Source: Fen-7 sp041494285
GTDB lineage: Archaea; Halobacteriota; Methanosarcinia; Methanotrichales; Methanotrichaceae
NCBI GenBank assembly: GCA_041494285.1
Contig: JBGQAL010000054.1
Location: 1 to 15,869, forward strand
Length of the DNA: 15,869 nt
Direction of reading: 5' to 3'
Shown here: one piece after another, positions 5,652-13,557 of the stretch
How the letters are laid out: each line of letters opens with the position of its first letter
Numbering within the stretch: position 1 is the stretch's first letter
The notes under the pieces: model-generated
Seen by the model: the letters and a program-made list of their open reading frames with translations, nothing else
Told to the model about the DNA's origin: nothing
Databases searched by the model: none
Program-made: the position numbers and the translations under genes

Positions 5652-5675
5652 GAAGTAGCACTCGAAGTAGCACTC
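5652..5675. repeat. Perfect 12-bp tandem duplication
   Basis: GAAGTAGCACTC occurs twice back to back (5652-5663, 5664-5675) in the gap upstream of the DUF1890 promoter. A CCTGC/GCAGG inverted repeat lies beside it at 5623-5643. It may be a slip duplication or part of a regulator site. Confidence 0.6.
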
Positions 5676-5719
5676 AAGCTTTCTTAGATTGCTAATTTTT
5701 TAGATTCATCAACGAGAAC

Positions 5720-6064
5720 TTAAAGCTTGTACCCGGTGGCCGATTCGTACATCTCCTTTATCCGCTTCGCAGTCTCCTTGGTGACCTTCTCTGCGAGGAC
5801 GTCAACGAAGATCCTGGCGTACTCAGTGGATATGCATAGAAGACATTCGGATTCGTCCAGGATGCGATCCACAAGGTAGGTCAGATCTTCGCCTGATAGA
5901 CGCTTCAGACGCTCCTCAAAATCCTCTTCATCCACGGCATAGTGCATGGATACCGGCGGGAGTATGGAATGGTACTCTATTCCTGACCCGGAGCGGAGCT
6001 TCTCTTCCACCTCGGGCACGAGCTTCTTTAGAATCTCCAAATCCTTTCCTTTGAGCTTTCTCAT
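5720..6064 (-). CDS. Hypothetical 114-residue soluble protein
   Basis: MRKLKGKDLEILKKLVPEVE to MYESATGYKL; rich in Lys, Glu and Leu, predicted mainly helical, no membrane segment. Two Cys are close together in SECLLCIS. No family is recognised. It lies between the Cys-rich gene and the DUF1890 gene on the same strand, with about 100 and 200 bases on either side, so it may have its own transcript. No strong Shine-Dalgarno site is present; GAG lies about nine bases ahead of the ATG. Confidence 0.65.
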   Translation of the reverse strand: MRKLKGKDLEILKKLVPEVEEKLRSGSGIEYHSILPPVSMHYAVDEEDFEERLKRLSGEDLTYLVDRILDESECLLCISTEYARIFVDVLAEKVTKETAKRIKEMYESATGYKL

Positions 6065-6165
6065 GGCAATCGATCTCGAAAGAGCCTTAATTATGAAGTG
6101 TCAACCTGATTGATCAACTTTCATTTCAGGTTTTCTAGTCTGGCAGTTAAGGCTTTTTGGGGTTT

Positions 6166-7233
6166 TCAGCGCTCTTCCCATCTCTTGGAGGCCGATGGTT
6201 TCAGGATCTTCTGGGCGTCGCCGCGCAGGAGCATGTTGGTAAGCGCAGACAGCGAGCAGAGCGTTCCTCGGCCTTGGATCTCCTCGCCCTCTGGCCCCGG
6301 TATCCTAGCCACGATCCCGCCCTCCGCTGTGATCTCGATCTCAGTGCCTAGCTCGCTGAGGCGATGGAGGATAACGTTGCCTGTGGCTCCCATCGACTTC
6401 TCCATCCAGCAGTGCTTGAAGGGGCAGAGGTTGCAGTAGTTCCTGAACAGCTCTGCGCTGGCTTTGGGCACCAGGCTCGCAACGATCTCAGCCTTGGCCG
6501 TGCCGTAGGCCATGCAGCAGCCTAAGACCCTCTTCGCCAGGATCTTGTCCCCTTGGGCCAGGGTTACCCGTACGTGCCCGCCCTTGACCTCGTAGCGATT
6601 CTCGATGCCCATTTCGTACTTCTTCTTCCCGGTGTTCTCCGCGGCCCCAACGGTTTCTTTGATCTTCTCAGCCAGTGATGGCGTCCGTGCCGCTCCGATG
6701 GTCACAGCACAGGTGGGGCAGTAGGCTGGCGGCGACTTTGCTATTACGTTTCCTTCCTTGTCTAGGAAAGTGGCTACAACGCCCAGGCCCTCGCGCTTGA
6801 TCAGGGTGCGGCCTCCCATCCTTTGGACCGTTACCAGGGCCATGGCCGCTGGAGTGAGGACCCGGCCATAGCCGTACAGGTCGGCCACGAGGTCGATATC
6901 TTCCTTGGTGTTGATGCCTTCCCGCCTGAGGCCCTCAGCCACGTCCTCCGGGATCAGCCCGGCATCCAGCTCGGCAGCCAGGACAGCAGGCGACCAGACA
7001 ACGTCGAAACCTTCGCCTATTACGTTGCCCTGGTCGTCGAAGATCTTGGCCAGGATGCCTCCTGGCTGCTCGTAGGCCACGATACTGCCCACGACGTGGC
7101 AGATCTCTTCGGCAACAGCGTGGCAGATACCGCAGGCTCCTTCTTTTGGCCTGACTACCTCTTTGACCCGCTTTATGAGCTCTTCTTTGAAGGTTGATGA
7201 CTTCTCGGTTGTGATATTATCCATAATATCCAT
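6166..7233 (-). CDS. Cysteine-rich protein of unknown function, possible metal-cluster protein
   Basis: 355 residues, with no signal peptide or membrane segment. Eleven cysteines fall in clusters: C34, C37 and C45 (ACGICHAV..ICH), C172/C175 (YCPTC), the pair C239/C240 (LGCCMAYG), C267, C270 and C275 (YCNLCPFKHC), and C326 (TLCSLS). CxxC pairs plus neighbouring His suggest zinc or iron-sulfur binding, which is inferred. Gly-rich strand text such as IFDDQGNVIGEG and FLDKEGNVIAK recurs, hinting at an internal duplication. I do not recognise a named family. No Shine-Dalgarno site precedes ATG 7233; the TATA-like sequence near 7248-7258 would place the start near 7227, so ATG 7224 is an equally good leaderless start. 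It diverges from the PspC gene. Confidence 0.8.
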   Translation of the reverse strand: MDIMDNITTEKSSTFKEELIKRVKEVVRPKEGACGICHAVAEEICHVVGSIVAYEQPGGILAKIFDDQGNVIGEGFDVVWSPAVLAAELDAGLIPEDVAEGLRREGINTKEDIDLVADLYGYGRVLTPAAMALVTVQRMGGRTLIKREGLGVVATFLDKEGNVIAKSPPAYCPTCAVTIGAARTPSLAEKIKETVGAAENTGKKKYEMGIENRYEVKGGHVRVTLAQGDKILAKRVLGCCMAYGTAKAEIVASLVPKASAELFRNYCNLCPFKHCWMEKSMGATGNVILHRLSELGTEIEITAEGGIVARIPGPEGEEIQGRGTLCSLSALTNMLLRGDAQKILKPSASKRWEER

Positions 7234-7245
7234 GATGAACAGTAA

Positions 7246-7258
7246 GCTATATTAAAAT
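7246..7258. promoter_or_regulatory. TATA-like element usable in both directions
   Basis: CTATATTAAAA lies in the 54-bp gap between the divergent genes at 7233 and 7288. On the minus strand it is about 25 bp ahead of ATG 7224. On the plus strand it is about 35 bp ahead of the PspC ATG, leaving room for the GAGG site. One element may serve both genes. Confidence 0.45.
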
Positions 7259-7287
7259 CGTGGTAACATTAAAATTGTGAGGTCCCA

Positions 7288-7497
7288 ATGGTCAAGAAGT
7301 TCTATCGTTCGAGGAAGAACCGAGTAATCGCTGGCATCTGCGGCGGTCTAGCTGAGTATTTTGATGTTGACCCAATCATCGTCAGGCTGATTACTTTGAT
7401 TTTGGTGCTATCTGCTGGCGGTGGACTTATAGCGTACATTATCGCCTGGATTGTCGTGCCGGAAGAGCCGGATTTTCCCTCTGATCTTAAAGCATGA
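7288..7497 (+). CDS. Small PspC-domain membrane protein
   Basis: 69 residues, almost all one PspC domain. The N-terminal KKFYRSRKNRVIAGICGGLA is followed by EYFDVDPIIVRLI and a membrane segment (about residues 33-58) ending in IIAWIVVPEEP. In bacteria PspC senses membrane stress; the small archaeal forms are uncharacterised. TGAGGT five bases ahead of the ATG supports the start. Its TGA overlaps the ATG of a TPR remnant, so a TPR partner was probably once translated with it. Confidence 0.88.
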   Translation: MVKKFYRSRKNRVIAGICGGLAEYFDVDPIIVRLITLILVLSAGGGLIAYIIAWIVVPEEPDFPSDLKA

Positions 7498-7784
7498 ACT
7501 TTCAGGACACAAAGGATGTTCTTGAACCCGCAAACATACAGGCCTGGAACAATAATGGCAATGCTTTAAGGAATCTTGCTAAGCGTGATGAGGCCGCCAA
7601 AGCCTATGATATAAGCTATTGAGACATTTGATACCGCTATTGATATTAATCCGCAGTGTGATAAGACTTGGAATGCCAAAGGTCTTGCCTTAAGGCGTAA
7701 GGTCGTACTTTCGAGGCAGATATAGCGTTTGCTATAGCAAGTGGGCCAGAGCGGATATTCGAATTTGAGAGCTTTAGGATATGG
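7494..7784 (+). pseudogene. TPR-repeat protein remnant, frameshifted
   Basis: The ATG at 7494 overlaps the PspC stop codon. The first frame gives EPANIQAWNNNGNALRNLAK then RDEAAKAYD, a TPR repeat, and ends at TGA 7620-7622. The TPR continues one frame over from about 7627 (TAIDINPQCDKTWNAKGLAL) to TAG near 7724. A third frame then reads FEADIAFAIASGPERIFEFE. The break looks like an extra run of about 22 bases (about 7611-7632) within what would be one repeat. Intact relatives have many 34-residue repeats for protein binding. Only the 42-codon first piece could still be made. Confidence 0.65.
7721..7736. repeat. Short perfect inverted repeat
   Basis: TATAGC and GCTATA pair around GTTT. It lies in the decayed TPR tract, about 200 bases ahead of the Mg2+ ATPase gene. 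AGGCAGATAT overlaps it and recurs at 7796-7805. It could be a regulatory remnant, but chance is likely. Confidence 0.35.
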
Positions 7785-7935
7785 GGTCGTCTCCAAGGCA
7801 GATATCCATTCTCTAATGGTGACAACAGCACAGGTAAAGAGCCTCTAAAACTGCCAGGAGGCCACGAGCCTAAAGCTACCAGATCGCCAGACCGTGGCGA
7901 GAGTCCGAGAGCGTTTTCGCGCCCATGAGGTGTGG

Positions 7936-10569
7936 ATGAGATTTGCAAAGACCAACCCGAATTTATCTCAGCGGCCAGTTAATCTCGCTGGCGGAAAAGA
8001 GGCAAAAGTTTCGGCTCAATTGCTGGAAAAAGCGCACGCTGATACCGATACCGTCCTGAAGGAGCTAGAATCGCGGTTGGATGGCTTGAGCCAGGCGGAA
8101 GCCGATTCTCGCTTGAAACAGTACGGACTGAACGAGATTGCGCGAGAAAAGCGTCAATCCGTACTGATGCGTTTGTTGAATAACGTCAAGAATCCACTAG
8201 TTATCCTACTTACGGCCCTAGGTGTGGTTTCTTTCCTCACTGGTGACATGCGGGCAACGGTAGTCATATTTTTGATGGTACTGCTGGGCGTTGTGCTGCG
8301 GTTCTATCAGGAGATGCGTGCTGACAACGCGGCTGAAAAGCTCAAAGCGATGGTCAGCAACACGGCGACGTTAGTGCGCAATGGCTTGGAAGCTGAAGTA
8401 TCGCTCAAGATGTTAGTGCCGGGCGATATCATTCGCCTCGCAGCCGGTGATATGGTACCAGCAGACGTACGGGTGCTTTCTGCTAAGGACTTGTTTCTGA
8501 ATCAGTCGACCCTCACCGGCGAATCCTTGCCCGTGGAGAAAAAAGCCGATACTGTGTCTGCCGATATCCAGAACCCTCTGGAACTGCCCAACATCTGCTT
8601 CCTGGGTTCAAACGTTGAGAGCGGTTCTGCGACGGCTGTAGTCGTCCACACCGGCGACCAAACTTATTTCGGATCGCTAGCTACCAGTATTATCGGCCAG
8701 CGCGTGCTCACCAGCTTCGACAAGGGCATCAACCAATTCACTTGGCTGATGATCCGCTTCATTGCCGTGATGGTGCCGGCCGTTTTCCTGATCAACGGAC
8801 TGACCAAGCAGAACTGGCTGGAAGCTTTCCTGTTTGCCATGGCAGTGGCGGTCGGGCTAACCCCCGAGATGTTGCCCATGATAGTGACGGTCAATCTATC
8901 CCAGGGCGCGCTCACGATGGCGCGCAAGAAAGTGATCGTTAAACGCCTGAACGCTATCCAAAATTTCGGCGCAATGGATGTCCTGTGCACCGATAAAACC
9001 GGCACCATTACGCAAGGCAAGATCGTGCTGGAAAAGCACCTAGACGTGCTCGGCGAACCCAGCGAGAAGGTGTTGCACTATGGCTACCTGAACAGCTACC
9101 ACCATACCGGGTTAAAGAACCTGCTCGACGAAGCGATTCTCGACCACGAGGAGCTAGAAGAACGCCTGAAAGCCAAAGAAAAGTACCGCAAGATCGACGA
9201 GATCCCCTTCGATTTTGTGCGGCGCAGGATGTCGGTGGTGATCGAAGACGAAACCGGGTTGAACACGCTCATCTGTAAAGGCGCCCTGGACGAAATTATG
9301 AGCCAGTGCAACCGGGTGGAGATCAATGGCGAGGTCGTCGGCAAGTCGCCCGAATATGACGCCAAAAGCCGGCAGATGGTGGCCGAACTGAATAAAGAGG
9401 GCTTCCGAGTGATCGCCCTGGGTTATAAGCAAATGCCGGGGGCAACGGATGAGCCAGTATACGCGGTCAAGGATGAATCGGACCTGATTCTGCTGGGTTT
9501 CCTAGCCTTCCTCGACCCACCCAAAGACACCGCAGCAGAGGCATTAAAGCGGCTGCATGGCCTGAACGTGGACGTCAAGATCCTGACCGGCGATAATGAA
9601 ATCATCACTGCCTACATCTGCAAGCAAGTGGGCATGCCTGTGGAGAATCTTCTGCTTGGCTCCCAAATCGAGGCGATAAACGAGGGTCAACTCGCCGAAG
9701 CGGTCAGCGCGACCAGCGTCTTTGCGAGACTCGTCCCAGCACACAAGGAGCGCGTCATCCGCGCGCTCCAGAGCAAAGGTCACGTCGTCGGCTTTATGGG
9801 CGATGGTATTAACGACGCCCCAGCTTTGAAGGCTGCCGATGTGGGCATTTCAGTCGATAGCGCGGTAGACATCGCCAAGGAGTCATCCGACATCATTCTG
9901 TTGGAGAACAGTCTGTTGATCCTGGAGCAAGGAGTGATGGAAGGACGACGCGTGTTCGGCAACATCATCAAGTACATCAAGATGGCGGCTTCTTCTAACT
10001 TCGGCAACATGTTCAGCGTTGTGGGAGCCAGTGCCTTCCTGCCGTTCCTGCCCATGCTGCCCATCCAGGTGCTGACAAACAATCTGCTATACGATTTTTC
10101 GCAGACCACCATCCCCACCGACGAGGTTGATGCCGAATGGCTGACCAAGCCGCGCAAGTGGGCGATCGGTGAAATCCAGCGTTTCATTCTGTTCATCGGA
10201 CCCATCAGCTCGATCTTCGATTACCTTACGTTCTTCATTATGCTCAACGTGTTCAATGCTTGGACTGATCCGGCTCTGTTCCACACTGGCTGGTTCGTCG
10301 AGTCACTCTTTACCCAGACGCTGATCATTCATGTCATCCGCACCAATAAAATTCCCTTCATTGAAAGCCGGGCGAGCTTGCCGTTGATCGTTACTTCGTT
10401 GATAATTGTCGCGGTCGGCGCGTGGCTAACGGTTTCACCCTTAGCCGACGCGCTCGGATTTGTCCCTCTGCCGCCCCAGTATTGGCTTATGCTAGCGGTT
10501 ATGCTGGTCTGCTATGTGACCCTGACCCAGGTCGTGAAGACCTGGTTCGTTCGTAGGTTTGGCGAATGA
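7936..10569 (+). CDS. mgtA: Magnesium-transporting P-type ATPase (P3B, MgtA/MgtB type)
   Basis: 877 residues from ATG 7936, chosen because GAGG (7927-7930) lies five bases ahead; a GTG at 7894 would add 14 basic residues. The protein imports Mg2+ across the cell membrane using ATP. Landmarks by residue: an N-terminal cation-ATPase segment (DGLSQAEADSRLKQYGLNEI), the actuator loop TGES at 194-197, the P3B membrane motif GLTPEMLPMIV near 307-317, phosphorylated D353 in DKTGTIT, KGA in the nucleotide domain near 448, TGDN near 552, GDGIND at 622-627, and the MgtA signature NNLLYDFSQTTIPTDEVD near 715-732. About ten membrane segments; length matches the family. Base composition is more GC-rich than in flanking intergenic DNA, and the start and downstream signals look bacterial, so lateral gain is plausible. 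All motifs are intact. Confidence 0.95.
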   Translation: MRFAKTNPNLSQRPVNLAGGKEAKVSAQLLEKAHADTDTVLKELESRLDGLSQAEADSRLKQYGLNEIAREKRQSVLMRLLNNVKNPLVILLTALGVVSFLTGDMRATVVIFLMVLLGVVLRFYQEMRADNAAEKLKAMVSNTATLVRNGLEAEVSLKMLVPGDIIRLAAGDMVPADVRVLSAKDLFLNQSTLTGESLPVEKKADTVSADIQNPLELPNICFLGSNVESGSATAVVVHTGDQTYFGSLATSIIGQRVLTSFDKGINQFTWLMIRFIAVMVPAVFLINGLTKQNWLEAFLFAMAVAVGLTPEMLPMIVTVNLSQGALTMARKKVIVKRLNAIQNFGAMDVLCTDKTGTITQGKIVLEKHLDVLGEPSEKVLHYGYLNSYHHTGLKNLLDEAILDHEELEERLKAKEKYRKIDEIPFDFVRRRMSVVIEDETGLNTLICKGALDEIMSQCNRVEINGEVVGKSPEYDAKSRQMVAELNKEGFRVIALGYKQMPGATDEPVYAVKDESDLILLGFLAFLDPPKDTAAEALKRLHGLNVDVKILTGDNEIITAYICKQVGMPVENLLLGSQIEAINEGQLAEAVSATSVFARLVPAHKERVIRALQSKGHVVGFMGDGINDAPALKAADVGISVDSAVDIAKESSDIILLENSLLILEQGVMEGRRVFGNIIKYIKMAASSNFGNMFSVVGASAFLPFLPMLPIQVLTNNLLYDFSQTTIPTDEVDAEWLTKPRKWAIGEIQRFILFIGPISSIFDYLTFFIMLNVFNAWTDPALFHTGWFVESLFTQTLIIHVIRTNKIPFIESRASLPLIVTSLIIVAVGAWLTVSPLADALGFVPLPPQYWLMLAVMLVCYVTLTQVVKTWFVRRFGE

Positions 10570-10611
10570 TTGTCTGTAATTTCTTCAAATGAACAGAAAG
10601 GAGGACATCTC

Positions 10612-10767
10612 ATGAATACGAATGATGGTGGACACCGCGCTCCTCCTCCCCTATGCCTACACATGGTTACCAAAATTGTGAAGAAGATCAGACGATACAC
10701 CTTTAGCCCACATTCAGCCGCAGCGGCTGATTCTAAGCAGATAGCCTCCAAGTCCTACTGGAGCTGA
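10612..10767 (+). CDS. Possible 51-residue protein with strong Shine-Dalgarno site
   Basis: AAAGGAGG (10597-10604) sits seven bases before the ATG, the best ribosome-binding site in the window. It follows the Mg2+ ATPase stop by 42 bases. The product (MNTNDGGHRAPPPLC to IASKSYWS) is basic with a central KIVKKIRRY and has no membrane segment. No family is recognised. It could be a small protein co-expressed with the transporter, or the 5' end of a gene now decayed. The site argues for translation; the sequence itself gives weak support. Confidence 0.4.
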   Translation: MNTNDGGHRAPPPLCLHMVTKIVKKIRRYTFSPHSAAAADSKQIASKSYWS

Positions 10768-10992
10768 TGGCAAGGTTAGCCACAAGGTGCAATGATTCCA
10801 GAGGACGGAAGTGCTGCTAGACACACAGCCAGGAGCTTTGTCTTCTTCGAAAGTGGTTTGAATGAGTTCTCATGGCTCTAGGCTATCAGGACTCTCGCCA
10901 AATCTTACCTTCCTCTCCACTTCTGGATGGTTCTAAGTCCATTCGTAAATGCTCGCTCGATCCACATGGATATTCTATAAGAAGATCTTGAT
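10768..10992. other. Gap between convergent genes, nothing recognised
   Basis: About 225 bases between the small plus-strand ORF and the minus-strand membrane-protein gene. No coding frame with convincing composition and no RNA gene is seen. The hairpin at its right edge (10993-11010) is listed separately. Confidence 0.4.
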
Positions 10993-11010
10993 TTAAGAAT
11001 CACTTCTTAA
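10993..11010. terminator. AT-rich hairpin at the 3' end of the membrane-protein gene
   Basis: TTAAGAA and TTCTTAA pair exactly around TCAC, which contains the stop codon of the gene ending at 11000. Such a stem at a stop codon may protect or end the message. It has no long T-run after it, so the role is tentative. Confidence 0.35.
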
Positions 11011-11989
11011 CTTTGCGATTGAAAAAGGCTCCCATGAAGACAGCGCCCACCAAGAGATTCGTGAAATAAGTTATGAGCCTCCAAAGACCGACCAGAACTC
11101 CTAGAAGATAGTTAGGAACAAACATGGAGTATAGATAGCTCATGCTTAACTCAGCTATTCCACTGCTTCCTGGAGTCAAGGGAGCCAAACTGATTATTGC
11201 TATAATTATCTGAGCCATAATCGAGTAAAGTAAGCTAGGATCTTGACCGAGACCGATGAGCAGAACAGAAGGAATAAGAAACTCGCATGTCCATAGAAAT
11301 AGAGTAACGGCCATAATTGCTGGTATCTTGTTCCTTTCCTTTGCGAGCTTGATGTCTGCCTCACGGAAAAGCCAAATTTGCTTCTCTACGGCCACTATTA
11401 TCTTTGCCCCTCCTGTCTTTCTTTCGGCCCACTTTGTCAGTAGTTCTATCCTTTCTGGCCTCTCGATTAGTACCCAGAGGAAGATCAGCAGAAGGAGGAG
11501 CAATCCAAGAAAAATTGCACCTACTTCCAGTCCAAATCTTGTAGCCGAGCCGGCGAGAAAAAAGCAAATTGTTAATGCGGATAAAAAGAGAAAGCTATCG
11601 AGAAGTCTCTCTGCCAGGACAACAGCCGTGGCAGAGCCATAGCTCATGCCGTCATCAGCAAGCATTTTGATTCTCATAGGCTCGCCACCTGCTGCTGAAG
11701 GCGTCAATGAAGCTAGGAAATTAGAAGCAAGTGTTGTTTTGAAAGCTAAATTGAAACTGATCCCATGTCCAACAGTAAGGGCCAAAAGCTGTATTCTCAA
11801 AGACCAAAACACCCAGGTAAGCAAATGAAGGGACAAGGCCAGAAGCACAAACTTGATATTAATACTTGAAAGCACCTTGTAAGTTAAACTAGTATTTGTG
11901 AATTTTAATACAATGATGATTGCCGAGAGACTTATGAGGATTGCTATAATAAGATCCTTACTTCCGCGTTTTCTTGAATCGAAGGCCAA
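11000..11989 (-). CDS. Flippase-like integral membrane protein (UPF0104 / LPG-synthase TM family)
   Basis: 329 residues with about eight membrane segments. Family marks are the early loop with TLASNFLASLTPSAAGGEPMR and the late PLTPGSSGIAELSMSYLY; both PxxxGG/PG motifs are typical of the lysylphosphatidylglycerol-synthase transmembrane domain, also seen in the AglD C-terminus. Members are thought to move or use lipid-linked substrates. This copy has no C-terminal synthase or glycosyltransferase domain, so substrate is unknown. The start is a TTG at 11989: AAGGAG (11997-12002) lies seven bases ahead, and the ATG within that site is in another frame. It converges with the genes on its left. No neighbour reveals its pathway. 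Confidence 0.85.
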   Translation of the reverse strand: MAFDSRKRGSKDLIIAILISLSAIIIVLKFTNTSLTYKVLSSINIKFVLLALSLHLLTWVFWSLRIQLLALTVGHGISFNLAFKTTLASNFLASLTPSAAGGEPMRIKMLADDGMSYGSATAVVLAERLLDSFLFLSALTICFFLAGSATRFGLEVGAIFLGLLLLLLIFLWVLIERPERIELLTKWAERKTGGAKIIVAVEKQIWLFREADIKLAKERNKIPAIMAVTLFLWTCEFLIPSVLLIGLGQDPSLLYSIMAQIIIAIISLAPLTPGSSGIAELSMSYLYSMFVPNYLLGVLVGLWRLITYFTNLLVGAVFMGAFFNRKVKK

Positions 11990-12611
11990 ACTTCATCTCC
12001 TTAGGCGAAAAGTAAATCTTCAGCGATATTATCAAGTTTTCAATTGATGTAGATGGATACAGCCGATTAATCTTTCGGTGTTTTTGTCTATAATTGTATG
12101 TTCCAGAAACATTCTTAGTATCCTAGAACTGTTAAATGCGAGGGGTGCAACATGTAGAAATCGCCTTACTGAGACAGGTCATCGCAGTTCATTAACGATT
12201 ATGGGAAACAAAGGGCTATTGTGCCTGCCAAGCGCTTTGAGTACCAAGCTGGCAGCGTCCCTTGTACTCGCCCATCAGCTCTTCATGAGCAATCTTGAAC
12301 TTGATATATCAGCCGATTGCCGATAGCTTCGTAAGTCTTCTGGCTGTCTTTATCGGTTGTAATATCTATCTGCGTCCTGTAGCAATCGAATGGTATGCAC
12401 TTAATTCCCTTCAAGCAGCCAGGAGGATCTCAAGCGAATAGAACCCAAAACTTGCTAGGTCTAAAGGAGGACTTTTACGAGCTGGATGGTTCAGATGTCA
12501 TCTACTTGTCATAACTTTAATGAACAAAAGCGAAGTTGACTTCGCTGGATTTGAACGAGTACATAATATTATTCACAAAAGTTAATAAGACTGTGATCCC
12601 AATATGGATCT
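11990..12611. other. Long gap with decayed coding sequence
   Basis: Beyond the flippase ribosome-binding site these 620 bases have no intact gene. The minus strand at about 12210-12430 looks like broken coding sequence (separate entry). A perfect 8-bp palindrome, AGCGAAGT-TG-ACTTCGCT, lies at 12529-12546. On the plus strand an AAAGGAGG at about 12464 leads to no sizeable frame. Confidence 0.4.
12205..12430 (-). pseudogene. Decayed protein fragment, family not recognised
   Basis: On the minus strand a frame entering near 12430 reads KGIKCIPFDCYRTQIDITTD then KDSQKTYEAIGNRLIYQ and stops at 12283-12285. A neighbouring frame continues FKIAHEELMGEYKGRCQLGTQ before another stop. The composition is that of a real protein broken by a frameshift and stops. 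I cannot name it. It may belong with the purF stump and orphan ORF as debris of a rearrangement. Confidence 0.3.
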
Positions 12612-13013
12612 ATGAAAGCCGGTTACGCGTATCCGATCGAGACTCTCAAGCATTGGTACGTTGCACCCATCGGCGGTCTGTCAATGGATCTTAATCCGGG
12701 CCAAATCGGACTTAACAGAGATGCCCTTGCAGACAACACAGATCTTGTTCCTTATCAGGATAGAGTATCGTTATCGAAACTGGATGGAAGTGGATCCCGG
12801 CCCCTCTTCGTCAAGAAGTACTTCGATGTTGTGCCTCTCGATAAAGCTTGCCCCGATGCATTATCCAAATCCCCGAACGGGGAGGCGGTCTTGCCTCACG
12901 AAGAGATCAGGCACAAGAATGGTTTCATGGACCCATTTCAAGTGGGCGAGTTCCTCATCTTGAATGGGGTGCTGAGCCAGAGGTATCCCAGGGGATATGC
13001 AAGTAGCCTTTAA
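12612..13013 (+). CDS. Orphan 133-residue ORF, uncertain
   Basis: An open frame with balanced amino-acid use (MKAGYAYPIETLKHWYVAP, then SMDLNPGQIGLNRDAL and GFMDPFQVGEFLILNGVLSQ). GGATC three bases before the ATG is a poor ribosome-binding site. No family is recognised. It lies between decayed sequence and a purF remnant, so it may be a fragment of a larger gene. The overlapping plus-strand and minus-strand frames look worse. Confidence 0.35.
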   Translation: MKAGYAYPIETLKHWYVAPIGGLSMDLNPGQIGLNRDALADNTDLVPYQDRVSLSKLDGSGSRPLFVKKYFDVVPLDKACPDALSKSPNGEAVLPHEEIRHKNGFMDPFQVGEFLILNGVLSQRYPRGYASSL

Positions 13014-13082
13014 GTGATTAGGTTCTTCCCAAGTCAAAAGGCGCACCCCGCAGCAAGCTGCAGGGCATTCATTCAAAAATAA

Positions 13083-13433
13083 AAATGCAGAAGAAGGTCG
13101 AGGTTCTGGCCCAGGCGAGGGGCCTGAAGGGGCCCAGAAGGTCAACGTCTGCATTGGAGACCTGCCAATAATCGCTCCCTGTTCTGTGGGAATAGACATG
13201 TCCAGCCGGGAGGAGCTGATAGCCGCCTACAAGACCATTCCCGGTGTGGTGGCGGTGATCAATGCCGATTCCCTGGGCTACGCCAGCAATGAAGAGCTGG
13301 TTAAGGCCATAGGTTTGCCGGAAGAGAATCTGTGCATGGGCTGCCTGACTGGCGTCTCTCGGTTGGAGATACCGGTGAGAAGTGCATCATGGCCCAGACC
13401 AAGCTTACAGGATACCTGATCAAGACCGCGTGA
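13083..13433 (+). pseudogene. purF: purF 3' remnant (amidophosphoribosyltransferase C-terminus), frameshifted
   Basis: The text KVNVCIGDLPIIAPCSVGID, then MSSREELIAAYK, INADSLGYASNEELVKAIGL and ENLCMGCLTG, matches the last 90 or so residues of PurF, the first enzyme of purine synthesis. The catalytic N-terminal glutaminase and the PRPP-binding loop are absent. The frame breaks near 13374: one missing base turns the expected IPGEKCIMAQTKL into IPVRSASWP. The restored frame ends at TGA 13431-13433. A frame opening at GTG 13186 would give only 77 residues and is unlikely to work. A full purF should exist elsewhere if the pathway is intact. Confidence 0.75.
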
Positions 13434-13524
13434 AAAGCTTAAAGGTTCATCTCTATTTTATAAATATAATATTGTATTTGCAGATAAATAAAATAAATGA
13501 TAGAACAGAGTGGTCAAGTTGAAT

Positions 13525-13557
13525 CAAAAAAAATAAAAAATATTTAAAAAAATAAAT
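13525..13557 (-). terminator. Poly-T transcription terminator of the OFA transporter gene
   Basis: Immediately after the stop codon the minus strand carries several T-runs of six to eight bases within a stretch of almost pure A and T. Archaeal RNA polymerase ends transcription at such oligo-T tracts without a hairpin. Confidence 0.7.

Noticed and set aside
6110..7197. Plus-strand frames antisense to the Cys-rich gene
   Set aside because: Mirror frames in GC-rich coding DNA; no motif or ribosome site.
7566..7948. Minus-strand frames of 76 and 100 codons
   Set aside because: They run antisense to clear TPR text and the Mg2+ ATPase start.
8664..10751. Several frames overlapping the Mg2+ ATPase, mostly antisense
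   Set aside because: The ATPase frame is complete with all motifs; the others are shadows.
12078..12326. 82-codon plus-strand frame
   Set aside because: Weak composition and no ribosome site; the opposite strand has better, though broken, protein-like text.
12861..13199. 112-codon minus-strand frame
   Set aside because: It crosses both the orphan ORF and the purF remnant antisense, and purF text on the plus strand is clear.
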